A DNA stretch of 61,210 nt from Thermogutta sp039793925 (GCF_039793925.1 NZ_JBAMME010000090.1:1-61210); one strand, 5' to 3'. Counted from the first letter of the stretch, positions 16,537 to 26,063 are shown. The notes: a model not told the origin generated them from the letters alone. Translations and numbers: made by a program.

Positions 16537-18285
16537 ATGAACAGGTCTCGCTTTTCCGTTACCGGACCACTTATCACAGGGTTGTGCTTCGCATGGGGCA
16601 TTGCATGTCCGATCGTGCTCGGCGAAGGACAACCGGACTGGATCTTCCACCACGGGAAGATTGTGACTGTGGACGACCAATTTCGGATCATGGAGGCGAT
16701 GGCTGTGAGCGGCGACCGGGTCGTGGCGGTCGGCCGGAACGAGGAAATCCTCCCGCTCGCGGGTCCCAACACTCAGCTCGTCGATCTCCATGGCCGAATG
16801 GTCCTGCCCGGCCTGATCGACTCCCACGTCCATCCACCGACCGCCGCCGTGTACGAGTTTGATCACGAAGTGCCCCCGATGGAGAGCATTGCCGACGTGC
16901 TCAATTACATTCGCAATCGAGCCGCAGTGTTGCCTAAAGGAGAATGGATTGTCGTCCAACAAGTTTTTATAACGCGGTTGAAAGAGCGGCGGTTTCCTAC
17001 ACGAAAGGAACTGGATGAAGCGGCACCAGAGCATCCTGTTATGTTCCGAACCGGGCCAGATGCCGCGCTGAATTCTTTAGCCCTGAAACTCAGCGGTATT
17101 GATCGAGATTTCCGAATCACCGACGGCCAGCCGGGATTCATTGAAAAGGATCCGGTCACTGGCGAACCCACCGGCATTCTGCGAAGCTGCACTCGTCTCG
17201 TCAAAGTGAAATCGTTCGGCAAGTCACCTGATGAGGAACAATCACGCGAAGCTCTTCGTAAACTCCTTCGCGCTTACAACGAGGTGGGGCTCACCAGCAT
17301 CGTGGACCGGAGCGGGAATGAGCGCACCATTGCCCGTTACAAAGCCCTTTTGGACCGAAACCAATTGACATGCCGAGTATTCATTACCTACTACGTTAAT
17401 GCCCAGGATCCGCTGGAAAAAATTGAAGCGGCGATCGATCAGGCAGTGGCCCATCCGCTCCATCAATATAACCCGTGGATCTGGGTTCGCGGCCTGAAAT
17501 TCTTTCTCGATGGCGGTATGCTCACCGGCACTGCCTACATGCGCGAGCCGTGGGGAGTCAGTTCGATCTATGGGATCACCGACCCCAATTATCGCGGCAT
17601 CCTGTTCGTGGAACCAGAAAAGCTTTACCAGATCGTGAAGTTAGCGCTCGCGAAGGGACTTCAGCCAACCGCCCATGCTGTAGGAGATGGGGCCGTGCTG
17701 GCTCTCGCCGAAGCCTATCAGCGGGTCAATCGCGAGTTTCCCGTGCGCGAACTGCGACCTTGTATCTCTCACGCCAATTTTATGAGTCCTGAAGCCATTG
17801 CCCTTATGGCCCAGTGCGGGATTGTTGCAGACCTCCAACCTGCGTGGATATACCACGATGGGGCCACTCTCCTTGCGCATTTTGGCGCCGAACGGCTAAG
17901 ATACTTCCAGCCGTACCGCACGCTTGCGCATCAGGGTGTGATCGTTGGTGGTGGGTCGGATCATATGCAAAAGATCGGCCGACGGCGCTCGATCAACATA
18001 TACGATCCGTGGCTCGGCATGTGGACGGTCCTCACGCGCCGGCCACGGGGAAGTGACGATCCATTGCATCCGGAAGAGATCATCACGCGGGAGGAAGCGA
18101 TCAAGTTGTACACAATCAACAACGCCTATCTGACGTTCGAAGAAAAGGTGAAAGGGAGTTTGGAACCCGGTAAGTATGCAGATTTTATTATCATCGATCG
18201 CGATATCCTGGCCTGTCCGGTGGATGACCTCGCGGATACTCAAGTCCTGGAGACCTGGGTCGGTGGCCGAAAAGTCTTTCCGTGA
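16537..18285 (+). CDS. Exported YtcJ-like amidohydrolase (Amidohydro_3)
   Basis: 582 residues. An N-terminal signal peptide (basic start, hydrophobic stretch to about residue 27) predicts export. The metal-dependent amidohydrolase fold is shown by LPGLIDSHVHP near 90 (HxH metal ligands), KFFLDGG near 327 (the position of the usual barrel Lys/Asp), a metal-ligand His in HAVGDGAV near 385, ISHANF near 417, GGGSDHM near 472 (late Asp), and the C-terminal beta-sandwich strand GSLEPGKYADFIIID. YtcJ-type enzymes hydrolyse formamide or amide bonds; the substrate is not deducible here. The ATG at 16537 has GGAG 7 nt upstream, preferable to a TTG six bases earlier. It is monocistronic behind its own promoter. 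Confidence 0.85.
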   Translation: MNRSRFSVTGPLITGLCFAWGIACPIVLGEGQPDWIFHHGKIVTVDDQFRIMEAMAVSGDRVVAVGRNEEILPLAGPNTQLVDLHGRMVLPGLIDSHVHPPTAAVYEFDHEVPPMESIADVLNYIRNRAAVLPKGEWIVVQQVFITRLKERRFPTRKELDEAAPEHPVMFRTGPDAALNSLALKLSGIDRDFRITDGQPGFIEKDPVTGEPTGILRSCTRLVKVKSFGKSPDEEQSREALRKLLRAYNEVGLTSIVDRSGNERTIARYKALLDRNQLTCRVFITYYVNAQDPLEKIEAAIDQAVAHPLHQYNPWIWVRGLKFFLDGGMLTGTAYMREPWGVSSIYGITDPNYRGILFVEPEKLYQIVKLALAKGLQPTAHAVGDGAVLALAEAYQRVNREFPVRELRPCISHANFMSPEAIALMAQCGIVADLQPAWIYHDGATLLAHFGAERLRYFQPYRTLAHQGVIVGGGSDHMQKIGRRRSINIYDPWLGMWTVLTRRPRGSDDPLHPEEIITREEAIKLYTINNAYLTFEEKVKGSLEPGKYADFIIIDRDILACPVDDLADTQVLETWVGGRKVFP

Positions 18286-18382
18286 GGTCCCATTAATTCG
18301 GCCGCTGGTCTGTGTGTTATCTGAAAGGCCGGTTCCCATTGCTGCGGAAATGCGTGACGATAAATTCCTGTCTGCCGTTACT

Positions 18383-18829
18383 TCACTGTCCGGCTTGCCG
18401 AAGTTGCCTGAGAAGATCACTGATCCCCTGATGGGCTTCGTCGTTGGCACGAACAATAAGGGCACGTCTTGGCCGCCAATAATAAACGGCTCCCGGTCCG
18501 CCGGCAGGGGCCCAGTGAGATGGTGTGACGTGCCGATAAATGAGGTCCACCAGAGCCTGCCCCTCATTCCCCGGAGTGGCTGGATTTCCCATCCACGGGT
18601 TTCCCGTGCCGGGCTGAAGTGGTCCCCGGATCCCAGTATTAAGTCCGCCCGGCGCCTGGACAAATCCGCCTGCACGCGGTCCTCCGAACTGCGGCACCAC
18701 CCACGCAGGCGGTTGCGCGACAAGACTGGCACCAGTTGTCACGCCCGCGAACACAGACACCGCGAACAGTAATCGAACTCCGGTACCCCGCCACCGCCGG
18801 ACCAGCCAGTGAATCGTTACCCTGTCCAT
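18383..18829 (-). CDS. Small secreted protein with planctomycete secretin-like C-terminal segment
   Basis: 148 residues. The N terminus is basic then hydrophobic (about residues 18-40), a predicted signal peptide. A Gly/Pro/Asn-rich linker follows. The last 55 residues (LVDLIYRHV, then W..GGPG, then LIVRANDEAHQ and a final helix) resemble a short module often found in planctomycete secretin-like and periplasmic proteins; I know the pattern but not a function. GGAGGT lies 9 nt before the ATG at 18829, which decided this start over an ATG 27 nt upstream. It is convergent with the amidohydrolase gene. Confidence 0.65.
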   Translation of the reverse strand: MDRVTIHWLVRRWRGTGVRLLFAVSVFAGVTTGASLVAQPPAWVVPQFGGPRAGGFVQAPGGLNTGIRGPLQPGTGNPWMGNPATPGNEGQALVDLIYRHVTPSHWAPAGGPGAVYYWRPRRALIVRANDEAHQGISDLLRQLRQAGQ

Positions 18830-18945
18830 GCTTGCCGCACCTCCGTACCTGGACATGATTCCCTCACCTGCACTTCATCCTAACCCAAAAGAAGCTCCCG
18901 ACAATGCCTCTGGGCGTCTAAAATTTTCACACAATTTCCGAAACA

Positions 18946-18974
18946 TTGTAGCGCGACCCCTATTGGCATAAAAT
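18946..18974 (+). promoter_or_regulatory. Possible promoter of the metallophosphoesterase-like gene
   Basis: TTGTAG (18946-18951), 17-nt spacer, TAAAAT (18969-18974). The -10 is good and the -35 weak. A leader of about 150 nt would precede the chosen start at 19131. Confidence 0.35.
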
Positions 18975-19130
18975 CGCCGCCGAGCTCGGCAGGCAGGTTC
19001 TCCAGACCCGTCCTTTCCCCTGTGCGTGAGCCTGTCAGACATTTGGAATCAGAACGGAGTTTCGGTTATCAGAAGGAAATTCCCAACCCACTTCAGCAAA
19101 TCGGATAGACGACAGATAACGGAGGTGCGC

Positions 19131-20324
19131 ATGGTGGCATCATACCGCCCCAGATCCTGCGTTACCGGGCCGATCCTGGTAGGTGCGATCGCTGTGGTGG
19201 CGGCCAGCATTCAGGCGGTGCACAGTCGGTGCGAAGTCACGGCCGTGTGGATGGGCCACAGGCAACCGCAGCCGGACGAACTCACCATCTCGTGGACCAC
19301 AGATCATCCGGAACCGAGCCGGGTCACGTACCAGGAGGGCAACGTTTGGCGGGAGATTCACGATCCTCAGCCCACCATGTGGCATCGGCTCCAAATTCCC
19401 CTTTCCGACCCAACCCGCCCCTGTCCGATTCGCGTATTCAGTGGCGTGACAACAACAGAGGTGCTTTTTCCAGGGTATCCCGCGGACGGCTTGCGAATCG
19501 CGGTGGTAGCCAACTGGCAGAGCCGCCCCGATCTGAGCGCCATTCTGGCAAACAAGCCCCATCTTCTCCTTAGCGCAGGAGACCATGTAAATAATCTTCA
19601 CTCGGCTTGCGGACCGGGGCACGCAGAGTGCGTGGAACCGTTTCTTCAACTCATTCGGCAGTACCCGGAGCTTTTCCGTCGGGTGCCGGTCCTGCCTGTA
19701 CTGGGCAACCATGACCGGGAAATCCGTCCTCGCACGACACGACCGCCGGAGGAGCCTGTGTATGACATCGAAGCACGGGCGTTTCGTCGGGTTTTCGCTT
19801 TACCGGATGCTGGCTGGTACTGGCATTTCGCACTCCCGCAAAGTGGACTCTGTATCGTGGGGCTGGATCTCAATCACATCGGTGACCGAGGCACAACCTG
19901 GCAGTCCTGCCACGATTTTGGGCCGGATTCTGAACAATTTAAGTGGTACAAGAGGATTGTCACAGAAAACACGATGCCCTTCCTGATCACCCTTCATAAT
20001 GAGCAGAACATCACCATGCGGAGTCAGTATGGTGGTCTTTGGGAGCAACTCTTCCAGAAAAACACTGCCATAATCTCGGGGTTTGGCCACTTTGGCGAAT
20101 GCGCTGTGAAAGATAATGTGGCGTACTTTAACACCTCTCTACAGGGCAAAGGCGATCGATACCCCGACCCGAGGTCGGAATTCCTCGCGAGCGAGCACAA
20201 TTACCTTCTTATGACGATCAATCGAGAACCCCTTTCAATGATCGTCCAGTTGAAATCCCTTCACGGACCAACGCTGTACACGTGGCTGGGGATGGTTCGC
20301 ACAGGCGGAGGGAACTCGAGATAA
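19131..20324 (+). CDS. Exported calcineurin-like phosphoesterase family protein with degenerate metal site
   Basis: 397 residues with a signal peptide (hydrophobic residues about 13-28). After a short beta-sandwich N-terminal domain, the core shows SAGDHVNN (motif GDxxx) and LGNHDRE (GNHD), the hallmarks of metallophosphoesterases. The first motif, usually DxH, is replaced by an AVVANWQ strand; the late GHxH is reduced to GHFGEC, and an LHNEQN segment replaces the usual HxP region. Catalysis may therefore be weakened or altered. The fold is similar to purple-acid-phosphatase-like proteins. GGAGG sits 5 nt before the ATG at 19131; an upstream GTG at 19026 would hide the signal peptide. It is convergent with the following sulfatase gene. 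Confidence 0.75.
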   Translation: MVASYRPRSCVTGPILVGAIAVVAASIQAVHSRCEVTAVWMGHRQPQPDELTISWTTDHPEPSRVTYQEGNVWREIHDPQPTMWHRLQIPLSDPTRPCPIRVFSGVTTTEVLFPGYPADGLRIAVVANWQSRPDLSAILANKPHLLLSAGDHVNNLHSACGPGHAECVEPFLQLIRQYPELFRRVPVLPVLGNHDREIRPRTTRPPEEPVYDIEARAFRRVFALPDAGWYWHFALPQSGLCIVGLDLNHIGDRGTTWQSCHDFGPDSEQFKWYKRIVTENTMPFLITLHNEQNITMRSQYGGLWEQLFQKNTAIISGFGHFGECAVKDNVAYFNTSLQGKGDRYPDPRSEFLASEHNYLLMTINREPLSMIVQLKSLHGPTLYTWLGMVRTGGGNSR

Positions 20325-20383
20325 TCACCCAAGCCATTTGAATGGCATGCCATTGCCAAGTCCTGCTGTATTTTTTCTTTTAT

Positions 20384-21865
20384 TCAGTTGGCTGTTTTTG
20401 CCCGCTGTTTTTGCGGACGAGCCGATTTAGGTGCAGGCTGCACAGGACTCGTCTTCTCGCCCGTGGATTCCCGCCACTGTTCGAGGATTCTGCGGTGTTC
20501 TTGCAAGACGCCTTGCATATCTGTATTGCCTGCCAGGTTTTTCAATTCCGCCGGATCGCTTTTCATGTCAAAGAGGAGTTCCACCGGATTGCGATTAGCC
20601 TGGGCAAGGCGGATGTATTTGTACTGCGCCGTTCGCACCATAAAACTCCGCCCAATCGCAGGTGCATGGGCAATCTCAGAGACCACATAATCCCGCCATG
20701 GAGCTTTCGGATTCTCAACTATAGGACGAAGGCTCTGGCCCCGCACATCGGCTGGGGGTGAGATGCCCGCGTAATCGCAGATTGTGGGGAGTACATCCAC
20801 CGTGGAGACGAGATGTTCTCGGTCGATCCGTGTTGGAGTCACTCCCTCCCAACTGACGATGAGCGGGACGGCCGCTTCAGCGTCAAAGAACATCATTTTC
20901 CCGGTCCATTGGTGGCAACCGAGGCCCTCCCCATGGTCGCTGGTGAACACAATAAGAGTGTCTTTCTGGGCACCAATTTCCCCAACGACATCAAGAAGCT
21001 GACCGATTTGAGCATCCACGTCTTCTACCATCCGATAATAAGCGTAAATGTACCGCCGCCATTGCGATTCGTCCCAGTCAGGATGCTTGGGGCGCCGCTG
21101 TCCCAGCCACTCCGGTTCGTCACCGGGGAGCTGAAAATTTGGGGGAAGCGGTGGCAACTCCACCCCCGCCGGTGGTCCATATCTCTGCCAAATTTGCTCA
21201 ACGAGGGGACTCGATTCGCCCGCCGGCAAACAGATGTCATGCGGGTTGATTAGGGAAACCACCAAATAGAACGGCTTCTTACGGGGCTGTTTCAAAAAGT
21301 CAATGGCGGCCTCGATTGTCGCTGCGTCCACATCCCGGGCAAGTTTTCCCTGCCGTGTCGTCCGATTTAATACCCGGAAACCGGGGATCCCTTCTGTTGG
21401 ATAGACCGTCGGACAATGCCATTTTCCCGCGTATGCTGCGTCATACCCGGCATCCTGGAACAACTCGCCCGAAACAGGAATTCCCCCACGGATGGCCATG
21501 TTGTTGTGATCCACACCAATCTCATGAGGAAATCGCCCGGTGTGAAGACTCGCTCGAGAAGGACTGCACAACGGGTAAGAGCAATACGACTTGGTGAAGT
21601 ACACACCACGGGAGGCCAGCCGATCGAGGTTGGGCGTTTTCAGCCACCGGTTGCCCACCACACTCGCCGCATCGACCCGCTGCTGATCCGTTGTAATAAC
21701 AAGAATGTTCGGCCGTCGTGGAGGTTCCGCACCAGTCCATCCCGCTGCCGCTGCGGACCAAGCAAGAATCCCCATCAGAGCGTTCCATCCGCTCCGCCAG
21801 TTCAGACAATGTCGCCTTTTTGCATTTGCTTCCTGACGAGCAAGCTGTTCAAGTCGAGTAGTCAT
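20384..21865 (-). CDS. Exported formylglycine-dependent sulfatase (arylsulfatase family)
   Basis: 493 residues. A basic start with a hydrophobic segment (about 30-45) predicts export. PNILVITTDQQR (about 53) is the metal-binding N-terminal strand, here with DQ in place of the common DD. LCSPSRASLHTGR (about 99-111) carries the CxPxR motif, whose Cys is converted to formylglycine; FTSDHGEGLG (about 307) gives the second metal-site Asp-His pair. Such enzymes cleave sulfate esters, in planctomycetes mostly on sulfated polysaccharides. The C-terminal subdomain is normal. A GGGGAGGG SD precedes the start. A second, distinct sulfatase lies upstream on the same strand, 198 nt away, with an inverted repeat between them. 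No sulfatase-maturing enzyme is in the window. Confidence 0.93.
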   Translation of the reverse strand: MTTRLEQLARQEANAKRRHCLNWRSGWNALMGILAWSAAAAGWTGAEPPRRPNILVITTDQQRVDAASVVGNRWLKTPNLDRLASRGVYFTKSYCSYPLCSPSRASLHTGRFPHEIGVDHNNMAIRGGIPVSGELFQDAGYDAAYAGKWHCPTVYPTEGIPGFRVLNRTTRQGKLARDVDAATIEAAIDFLKQPRKKPFYLVVSLINPHDICLPAGESSPLVEQIWQRYGPPAGVELPPLPPNFQLPGDEPEWLGQRRPKHPDWDESQWRRYIYAYYRMVEDVDAQIGQLLDVVGEIGAQKDTLIVFTSDHGEGLGCHQWTGKMMFFDAEAAVPLIVSWEGVTPTRIDREHLVSTVDVLPTICDYAGISPPADVRGQSLRPIVENPKAPWRDYVVSEIAHAPAIGRSFMVRTAQYKYIRLAQANRNPVELLFDMKSDPAELKNLAGNTDMQGVLQEHRRILEQWRESTGEKTSPVQPAPKSARPQKQRAKTAN

Positions 21866-21941
21866 TTTCTTACCCTCCCCAGACCAGATTTAAAACGCCG
21901 CTTCGGAAACTTGAATAACCCTGATTGTTAAACAGCCGAAC

Positions 21942-22033
21942 AGATTGGACGGCCATAAAAAAGGCTCCGCCACGGCAAATCTGCTATGTATTTAAAAGTG
22001 CCGATTATTTTGTTTACTATTCACGTCCAATCT
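21942..22033. repeat. 92-bp element bounded by a perfect 10-bp inverted repeat
   Basis: AGATTGGACG at 21942-21951 and CGTCCAATCT at 22024-22033 are exact inverted copies, enclosing 72 A/T-rich bases between the two sulfatase genes. No clear target-site duplication flanks it. It could be a cruciform or leader hairpin, or a tiny non-autonomous element. Confidence 0.45.
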
Positions 22034-22063
22034 ATCTTTCTGCTCACTTAGACGCCTGACTAT

Positions 22064-23482
22064 TCATTCCACCGCCCGACTTGGACGGGGTTTCTGCTGT
22101 CCCTGGCCCCGCCTTGGCCGCACATTGTCCGGCCCCGAAAACTCCGCTTTCACTTTTTCGTCAAGCTCAGGCGGGCGGATTCCTTCGTGGCTTTTTAAAA
22201 CGGAGAGCAGTACCTGGTAGGACCGTGCAGCCTCCGCAGGGAGATCATTGATGTTCAACGGCGATTTCTCGTCCGGATCACTGATAATGTCAAAGAAACG
22301 CCCGTCTTTATATAGTTTGAACTGTTTGTTGAAGGCAAACTCAGTCGCCCTCAGATCGTTGCTTTGTCGAGGTGAATACCAGCAGTAGATCCATTCCCGC
22401 GGTTTACCGGGCCTGCCGCACAACTGAGGCCAGAAGCTTTGCCCGTCCAGAACCAGATCAGGGGGAATAGGGATGCCAGCCGCCTCGCAAATAGTGGGGA
22501 GAATATCCGTGCTGTCGATAAGATCACCGCATACCCTACCCGATTGAATTAGCCCCGGCCCGTTGACAATCAGAGGCACATGCATGCCAGCATCGGTAGT
22601 CCGCCCTTTGCCCCCCACAATCTCCCGATCCCCCATTTTCGAGCGGATTCCCCCACCGGTCCCGTTGTCACCCAGGAAGACGATGAGGGTGCGGTTGCGC
22701 AGACCCAGCGACTCCAAATGATCCACCAGCTTTCCAATTAACTTGTCCATATACTCGACCATCTCTCCAAAGTGGCGTGGATGACGATTCACGTTTTCCC
22801 CTACGGCATGCGGATCCCAATCCGGGCTGTCAGGGGTCGGTTGATACGGGGCATGAGTGAGGGTCATGGGATAATAGAGGAGAAATGGCTGGTTTTTATG
22901 ACGGCTAATGAAATCACACGCAAACTGATGGAGCAGGTCCGGCCCGTACTCGCCGTTGGTATAATCCCGTTCCACCCCCATGATCTCCAGACCTGGGTTG
23001 GCGTACCTCGGAGGCCGTCGCATGTGCTGCCAGAGATAATACTCCTGAAAGCCGAGCCGTCGTGGTAAGTGCGGCTCTTGGCCTAATTGCCATTTGCCAA
23101 CGATTGCCGTCGCGTATCCGACCCGTTCGAAAAGGTGGGCAAACGTGGTCACGTCCGGATCAATAACCCCGAACCGGAGATAATTGCGGGCATTGGACCG
23201 GCCCGTCATAAGCTGCACACGGGTAGGCGTGCACAATGGCTGGACGTAGCAACGCTCGAATCGGACGCCGGTGGCGGCTAACGCATCCAGCCGTGGAGTG
23301 CGGTAGGACGTTCCACCATTCGCGCCAATTGTTTCATACCCGAGGTCGTCAGCCAGGATCACGATGATGTTTGGCCGTGCTGCTGCTCCGCCCTGAGCTA
23401 CGACGTGCTGTGCAGCCACTCCTACGGTGATGAGGACAGCCACCGTCAGGAACCCTTGTGATGGACACCCAGGTCGCAGCAT
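22064..23482 (-). CDS. Exported formylglycine-dependent sulfatase
   Basis: 472 residues with a signal peptide (hydrophobic about 10-28, ending near VVAQG). PNIIVILADDLGYE (about 37) has the canonical DD metal ligands; PLCTPTRVQLMTGR (about 80-93) carries the CxPxR formylglycine site; FLGDNGT (about 269) is the second metal-site DN pair. The DN form and the CTPTR motif place it closer to the arylsulfatase A/B type than its neighbour. GGGAG lies 7 nt upstream of the ATG. The substrate is not identifiable, but a periplasmic role in sulfated glycan breakdown is likely from the family. Confidence 0.93.
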   Translation of the reverse strand: MLRPGCPSQGFLTVAVLITVGVAAQHVVAQGGAAARPNIIVILADDLGYETIGANGGTSYRTPRLDALAATGVRFERCYVQPLCTPTRVQLMTGRSNARNYLRFGVIDPDVTTFAHLFERVGYATAIVGKWQLGQEPHLPRRLGFQEYYLWQHMRRPPRYANPGLEIMGVERDYTNGEYGPDLLHQFACDFISRHKNQPFLLYYPMTLTHAPYQPTPDSPDWDPHAVGENVNRHPRHFGEMVEYMDKLIGKLVDHLESLGLRNRTLIVFLGDNGTGGGIRSKMGDREIVGGKGRTTDAGMHVPLIVNGPGLIQSGRVCGDLIDSTDILPTICEAAGIPIPPDLVLDGQSFWPQLCGRPGKPREWIYCWYSPRQSNDLRATEFAFNKQFKLYKDGRFFDIISDPDEKSPLNINDLPAEAARSYQVLLSVLKSHEGIRPPELDEKVKAEFSGPDNVRPRRGQGQQKPRPSRAVE

Positions 23483-23640
23483 TTCACGTCTCCCGATCGC
23501 CTTGCCGATGAGCTGATCCGAACTTACACCCCACTCGAGCCGCGCCCATTATAGAATGCGCTGGAGATTTTTGCGCGCACGGTCCCCCAATTTCACAGCG
23601 CGACAGTGACAAAATCGACGACGCAGTTTGCCCCAAAAAA

Positions 23641-24747
23641 TCACACTGTTGCCTGGGTGCGGTGCTGAGTCACCGCCCGAACCCGAAGATGCACCGTTGT
23701 GGCTGGCCCAGCAACACTGCGTCGCAGTTCGACGCGTGCTCCGTAGGGATAGCTTCGCAGAACCCGCGCTCGAACATCGTTGGGCCAGACGACCTCAGCA
23801 ACAACCTGGGGAAGCTGTTCAAACGGTGGGTCGAAGACGCAGTGGACAAACCGGACGCGCTCGCGATCCTTTAGCTTGACAAAGTGATGGGACTCCCAGC
23901 TTTCTTTTCGCTGTCCAACGGCTCTCCAGGCTTTGAAAATGATCCTCCCTGTGCCCTTCGCCGTTACCCGGAACTTGCCACCCCGGCGGCCGGCACTCCC
24001 CCATAGCTGGCGTCCGCCACCAGCTCCCTGGCGCAACGCGGGGCGAACGTCGCCCAAAAGTTTTCTAAGAGCAGCAAATTCCCGATGGATCGAGCACGTC
24101 GACGTTCCAATCTTCCGTTTTTGCTGCAAGTCAGAGGACGAACCCGGCCACAGTTGTCGCACACACTGCCACTTTCCGAGCACCGTGGCGATCGAAGACC
24201 GAGTCCTCAGTCTCAACCCCAAAATCCAACCCATGTAGACCGACGTGACTGCCACGAGAACGAGGAGGACAGACAGCAGTCCCCATCCTGGATTTCGCTC
24301 TGCTACCAATTCCTGAAAGGCTATGACGAGGCCACCAGCCAACGCCGTCCCCGAACACAGCACCATCGCGCCCCTTGCTGCGAGCAGGCCCCCGGGGCGG
24401 CAGGGCATCATCCTTCCCGCAGCCATCCACACAACATAATGAGCAGCGGCCAGGAGAACGACGACGAGCAGCAAAATCTCGGCGATACCGGACGCCCATC
24501 GCCCGTTCCCTGCGTAAAGGATAACGGAGAACACCGTAAGTGCCAGAATGGCCAAGGAGCCGGCCAGGGCACCGCTCGCCCACTCGAAAGCTACTAGCTC
24601 CCTTTTATTTATGGATGGGTCGCATCCTGATGGCGATCTGCCTTTCGCAACCGCACCACTTTGGTCCTCCAGAGGCTTCCGAAGCCTACCTCCGCGGGCC
24701 AAAGAGACCTCGGCCGATGGCACCGTCTGAAACCATGAAGCGGTCAT
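23641..24747 (-). CDS. Four-helix membrane protein coupled to metK, function unknown
   Basis: 368 residues. Four hydrophobic segments lie at about 57-78, 87-110, 122-146 and 156-178, after a cytoplasmic N terminus of about 50 residues. The C-terminal half is basic and soluble; from about 260 it is beta-rich and ends in a possible small beta-barrel (PilZ-like in feel, not matched). I do not recognise the family. Its ATG overlaps the metK stop (ATGA), so translation follows metK directly; any link to S-adenosylmethionine is only positional. The downstream end is followed by about 160 nt without a gene. Confidence 0.65.
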   Translation of the reverse strand: MTASWFQTVPSAEVSLARGGRLRKPLEDQSGAVAKGRSPSGCDPSINKRELVAFEWASGALAGSLAILALTVFSVILYAGNGRWASGIAEILLLVVVLLAAAHYVVWMAAGRMMPCRPGGLLAARGAMVLCSGTALAGGLVIAFQELVAERNPGWGLLSVLLVLVAVTSVYMGWILGLRLRTRSSIATVLGKWQCVRQLWPGSSSDLQQKRKIGTSTCSIHREFAALRKLLGDVRPALRQGAGGGRQLWGSAGRRGGKFRVTAKGTGRIIFKAWRAVGQRKESWESHHFVKLKDRERVRFVHCVFDPPFEQLPQVVAEVVWPNDVRARVLRSYPYGARVELRRSVAGPATTVHLRVRAVTQHRTQATV

Positions 24748-25925
24748 TTAACAGAGACATGTCCCACAGCATCGAGGAGGTCGGCCGTGCGGTGAGTCTT
24801 CTCCCAGGTGAATTCGGGAAGCTCGCGCCCAAAATGGCCGCCAGCGGCTGTCTTGCGATAAATGGGCCGAAGCAAATCCAGGTACTCAATGATGCCTCCT
24901 GGTGTCAACGGGAACACCTCGCGAACGGCCTGACACAAGAGGGTCTCATCAACCTTCCCCGTCCCATCCGTATCCACGTAGATGCTGACCGGATCCGCCA
25001 CCCCGATGGCGTAAGCAAGCTGAACCTCGCAGCGCTCGGCCAAACCCGCGGCCACTATGTTCTTGGCAATGTGACGAGCCATGTACGCCGCACTGCGGTC
25101 AACCTTGGTAGGATCTTTGCCACTGAAAGCTCCACCTCCGTGCCGGGCCCAACCACCGTACGTATCAACGATGATCTTCCTCCCGGTCACCCCCGTGTCG
25201 CCGTGAGGCCCCCCTGTAACGAACTTGCCGGTGGGGTTCACGTAGTACCTAATCTCCCCGTTCACCAATTCGCGGGGCAAAATGGGCTCCACCACCTTTT
25301 CGATTACAAAATCGCGAATTTCTTTCTGAGTCACATCGGGCGCATGCTGGGTGGAAACGACGACGGTATCCACCCGGATGGGCGTGGACCCATCGAACTC
25401 GATGGTCACCTGGCTCTTGCTGTCCGGTCGCAACCAGTCCACCACCTTCTGTTGCCGTAAGGCCGTCAAACGCTCCAGAATCCGATGCGCTAGGGAAATG
25501 GGCAGTGGCATGAGTTCCGGGGTATGGTTGATCGCATAGCCGAACATCATGCCCTGATCACCAGCTCCAATCGGTTTCCCGCGAGAAGCGTCTGGATCGA
25601 CCCCCATGGCGATATCCGGGCTCTGCCGCCGCAGCGACACCAAGACAGCACAGGTTTCGTAATTAAACCCCATGCTATCGCTGGTGTAGCCCACCTCTCG
25701 AATAACATTTCGCACAACATCGGAATAATTCACGGCCGCCTGCGTGGTGATCTCGCCTGCCACCATGGCAAGTCCCGTGGCCACGAGCGTTTCACAGGCA
25801 ACGCGACTTTTTGGATCCTCCGCTATCAGCGCGTCGAGAATACCATCGGAAATCTGGTCCGCCAATTTGTCGGGGTGCCCCATGCTCACAGACTCACTGG
25901 TGAACAAATACCGGCCTTTAACCAC
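24744..25925 (-). CDS. metK: S-adenosylmethionine synthetase
   Basis: 393 residues, full length. The enzyme makes S-adenosylmethionine from methionine and ATP in the cytoplasm. The three-domain MetK signature motifs are present: FTSESVSMGHPDKLADQ (residues about 8-24, ATP-binding His), GAGDQGMMFGYA (about 126-137, the GAGDQG hexapeptide) and GGGAFSGKDPTKVDRSAAY (about 265-283, the phosphate-binding P-loop-like motif). Translation starts at GTG, with AGGAGG 8 nt upstream deciding the start. It is the first gene of a pair with a membrane protein. The radical SAM proteins in the window need its product, but that is a general rather than local link. Confidence 0.98.
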   Translation of the reverse strand: MVKGRYLFTSESVSMGHPDKLADQISDGILDALIAEDPKSRVACETLVATGLAMVAGEITTQAAVNYSDVVRNVIREVGYTSDSMGFNYETCAVLVSLRRQSPDIAMGVDPDASRGKPIGAGDQGMMFGYAINHTPELMPLPISLAHRILERLTALRQQKVVDWLRPDSKSQVTIEFDGSTPIRVDTVVVSTQHAPDVTQKEIRDFVIEKVVEPILPRELVNGEIRYYVNPTGKFVTGGPHGDTGVTGRKIIVDTYGGWARHGGGAFSGKDPTKVDRSAAYMARHIAKNIVAAGLAERCEVQLAYAIGVADPVSIYVDTDGTGKVDETLLCQAVREVFPLTPGGIIEYLDLLRPIYRKTAAGGHFGRELPEFTWEKTHRTADLLDAVGHVSVK

Positions 25926-26033
25926 AGGACTGACCTCCTCTCAAGCAAAATCCAGCAATAGCCATGAGACCACCGAACACTGGCCGTATCCCATGCGTCG
26001 GGCGTGAAAGCAATCTTCCCGAACGAACTCCCG

Positions 26034-26063
26034 ATTATAGGCCGGGGGATTGGCCAAGAGCAA
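26034..26063 (-). promoter_or_regulatory. Putative promoter of metK
   Basis: On the minus strand, TTGCTC (26063-26058), 18-nt spacer, then a perfect TATAAT (26039-26034). This gives a leader of about 100 nt. No SAM-riboswitch consensus was recognised in that leader. Confidence 0.5.

Noticed and set aside
20341..20354. 14-bp palindrome AATGGCATGCCATT between convergent genes
   Set aside because: Close to the ends of two genes with no promoter; too short to claim a function.
25926..26030. SAM riboswitch in the metK leader
   Set aside because: No recognisable SAM-I, SAM-II or SAH motif was seen in the 100-nt leader.
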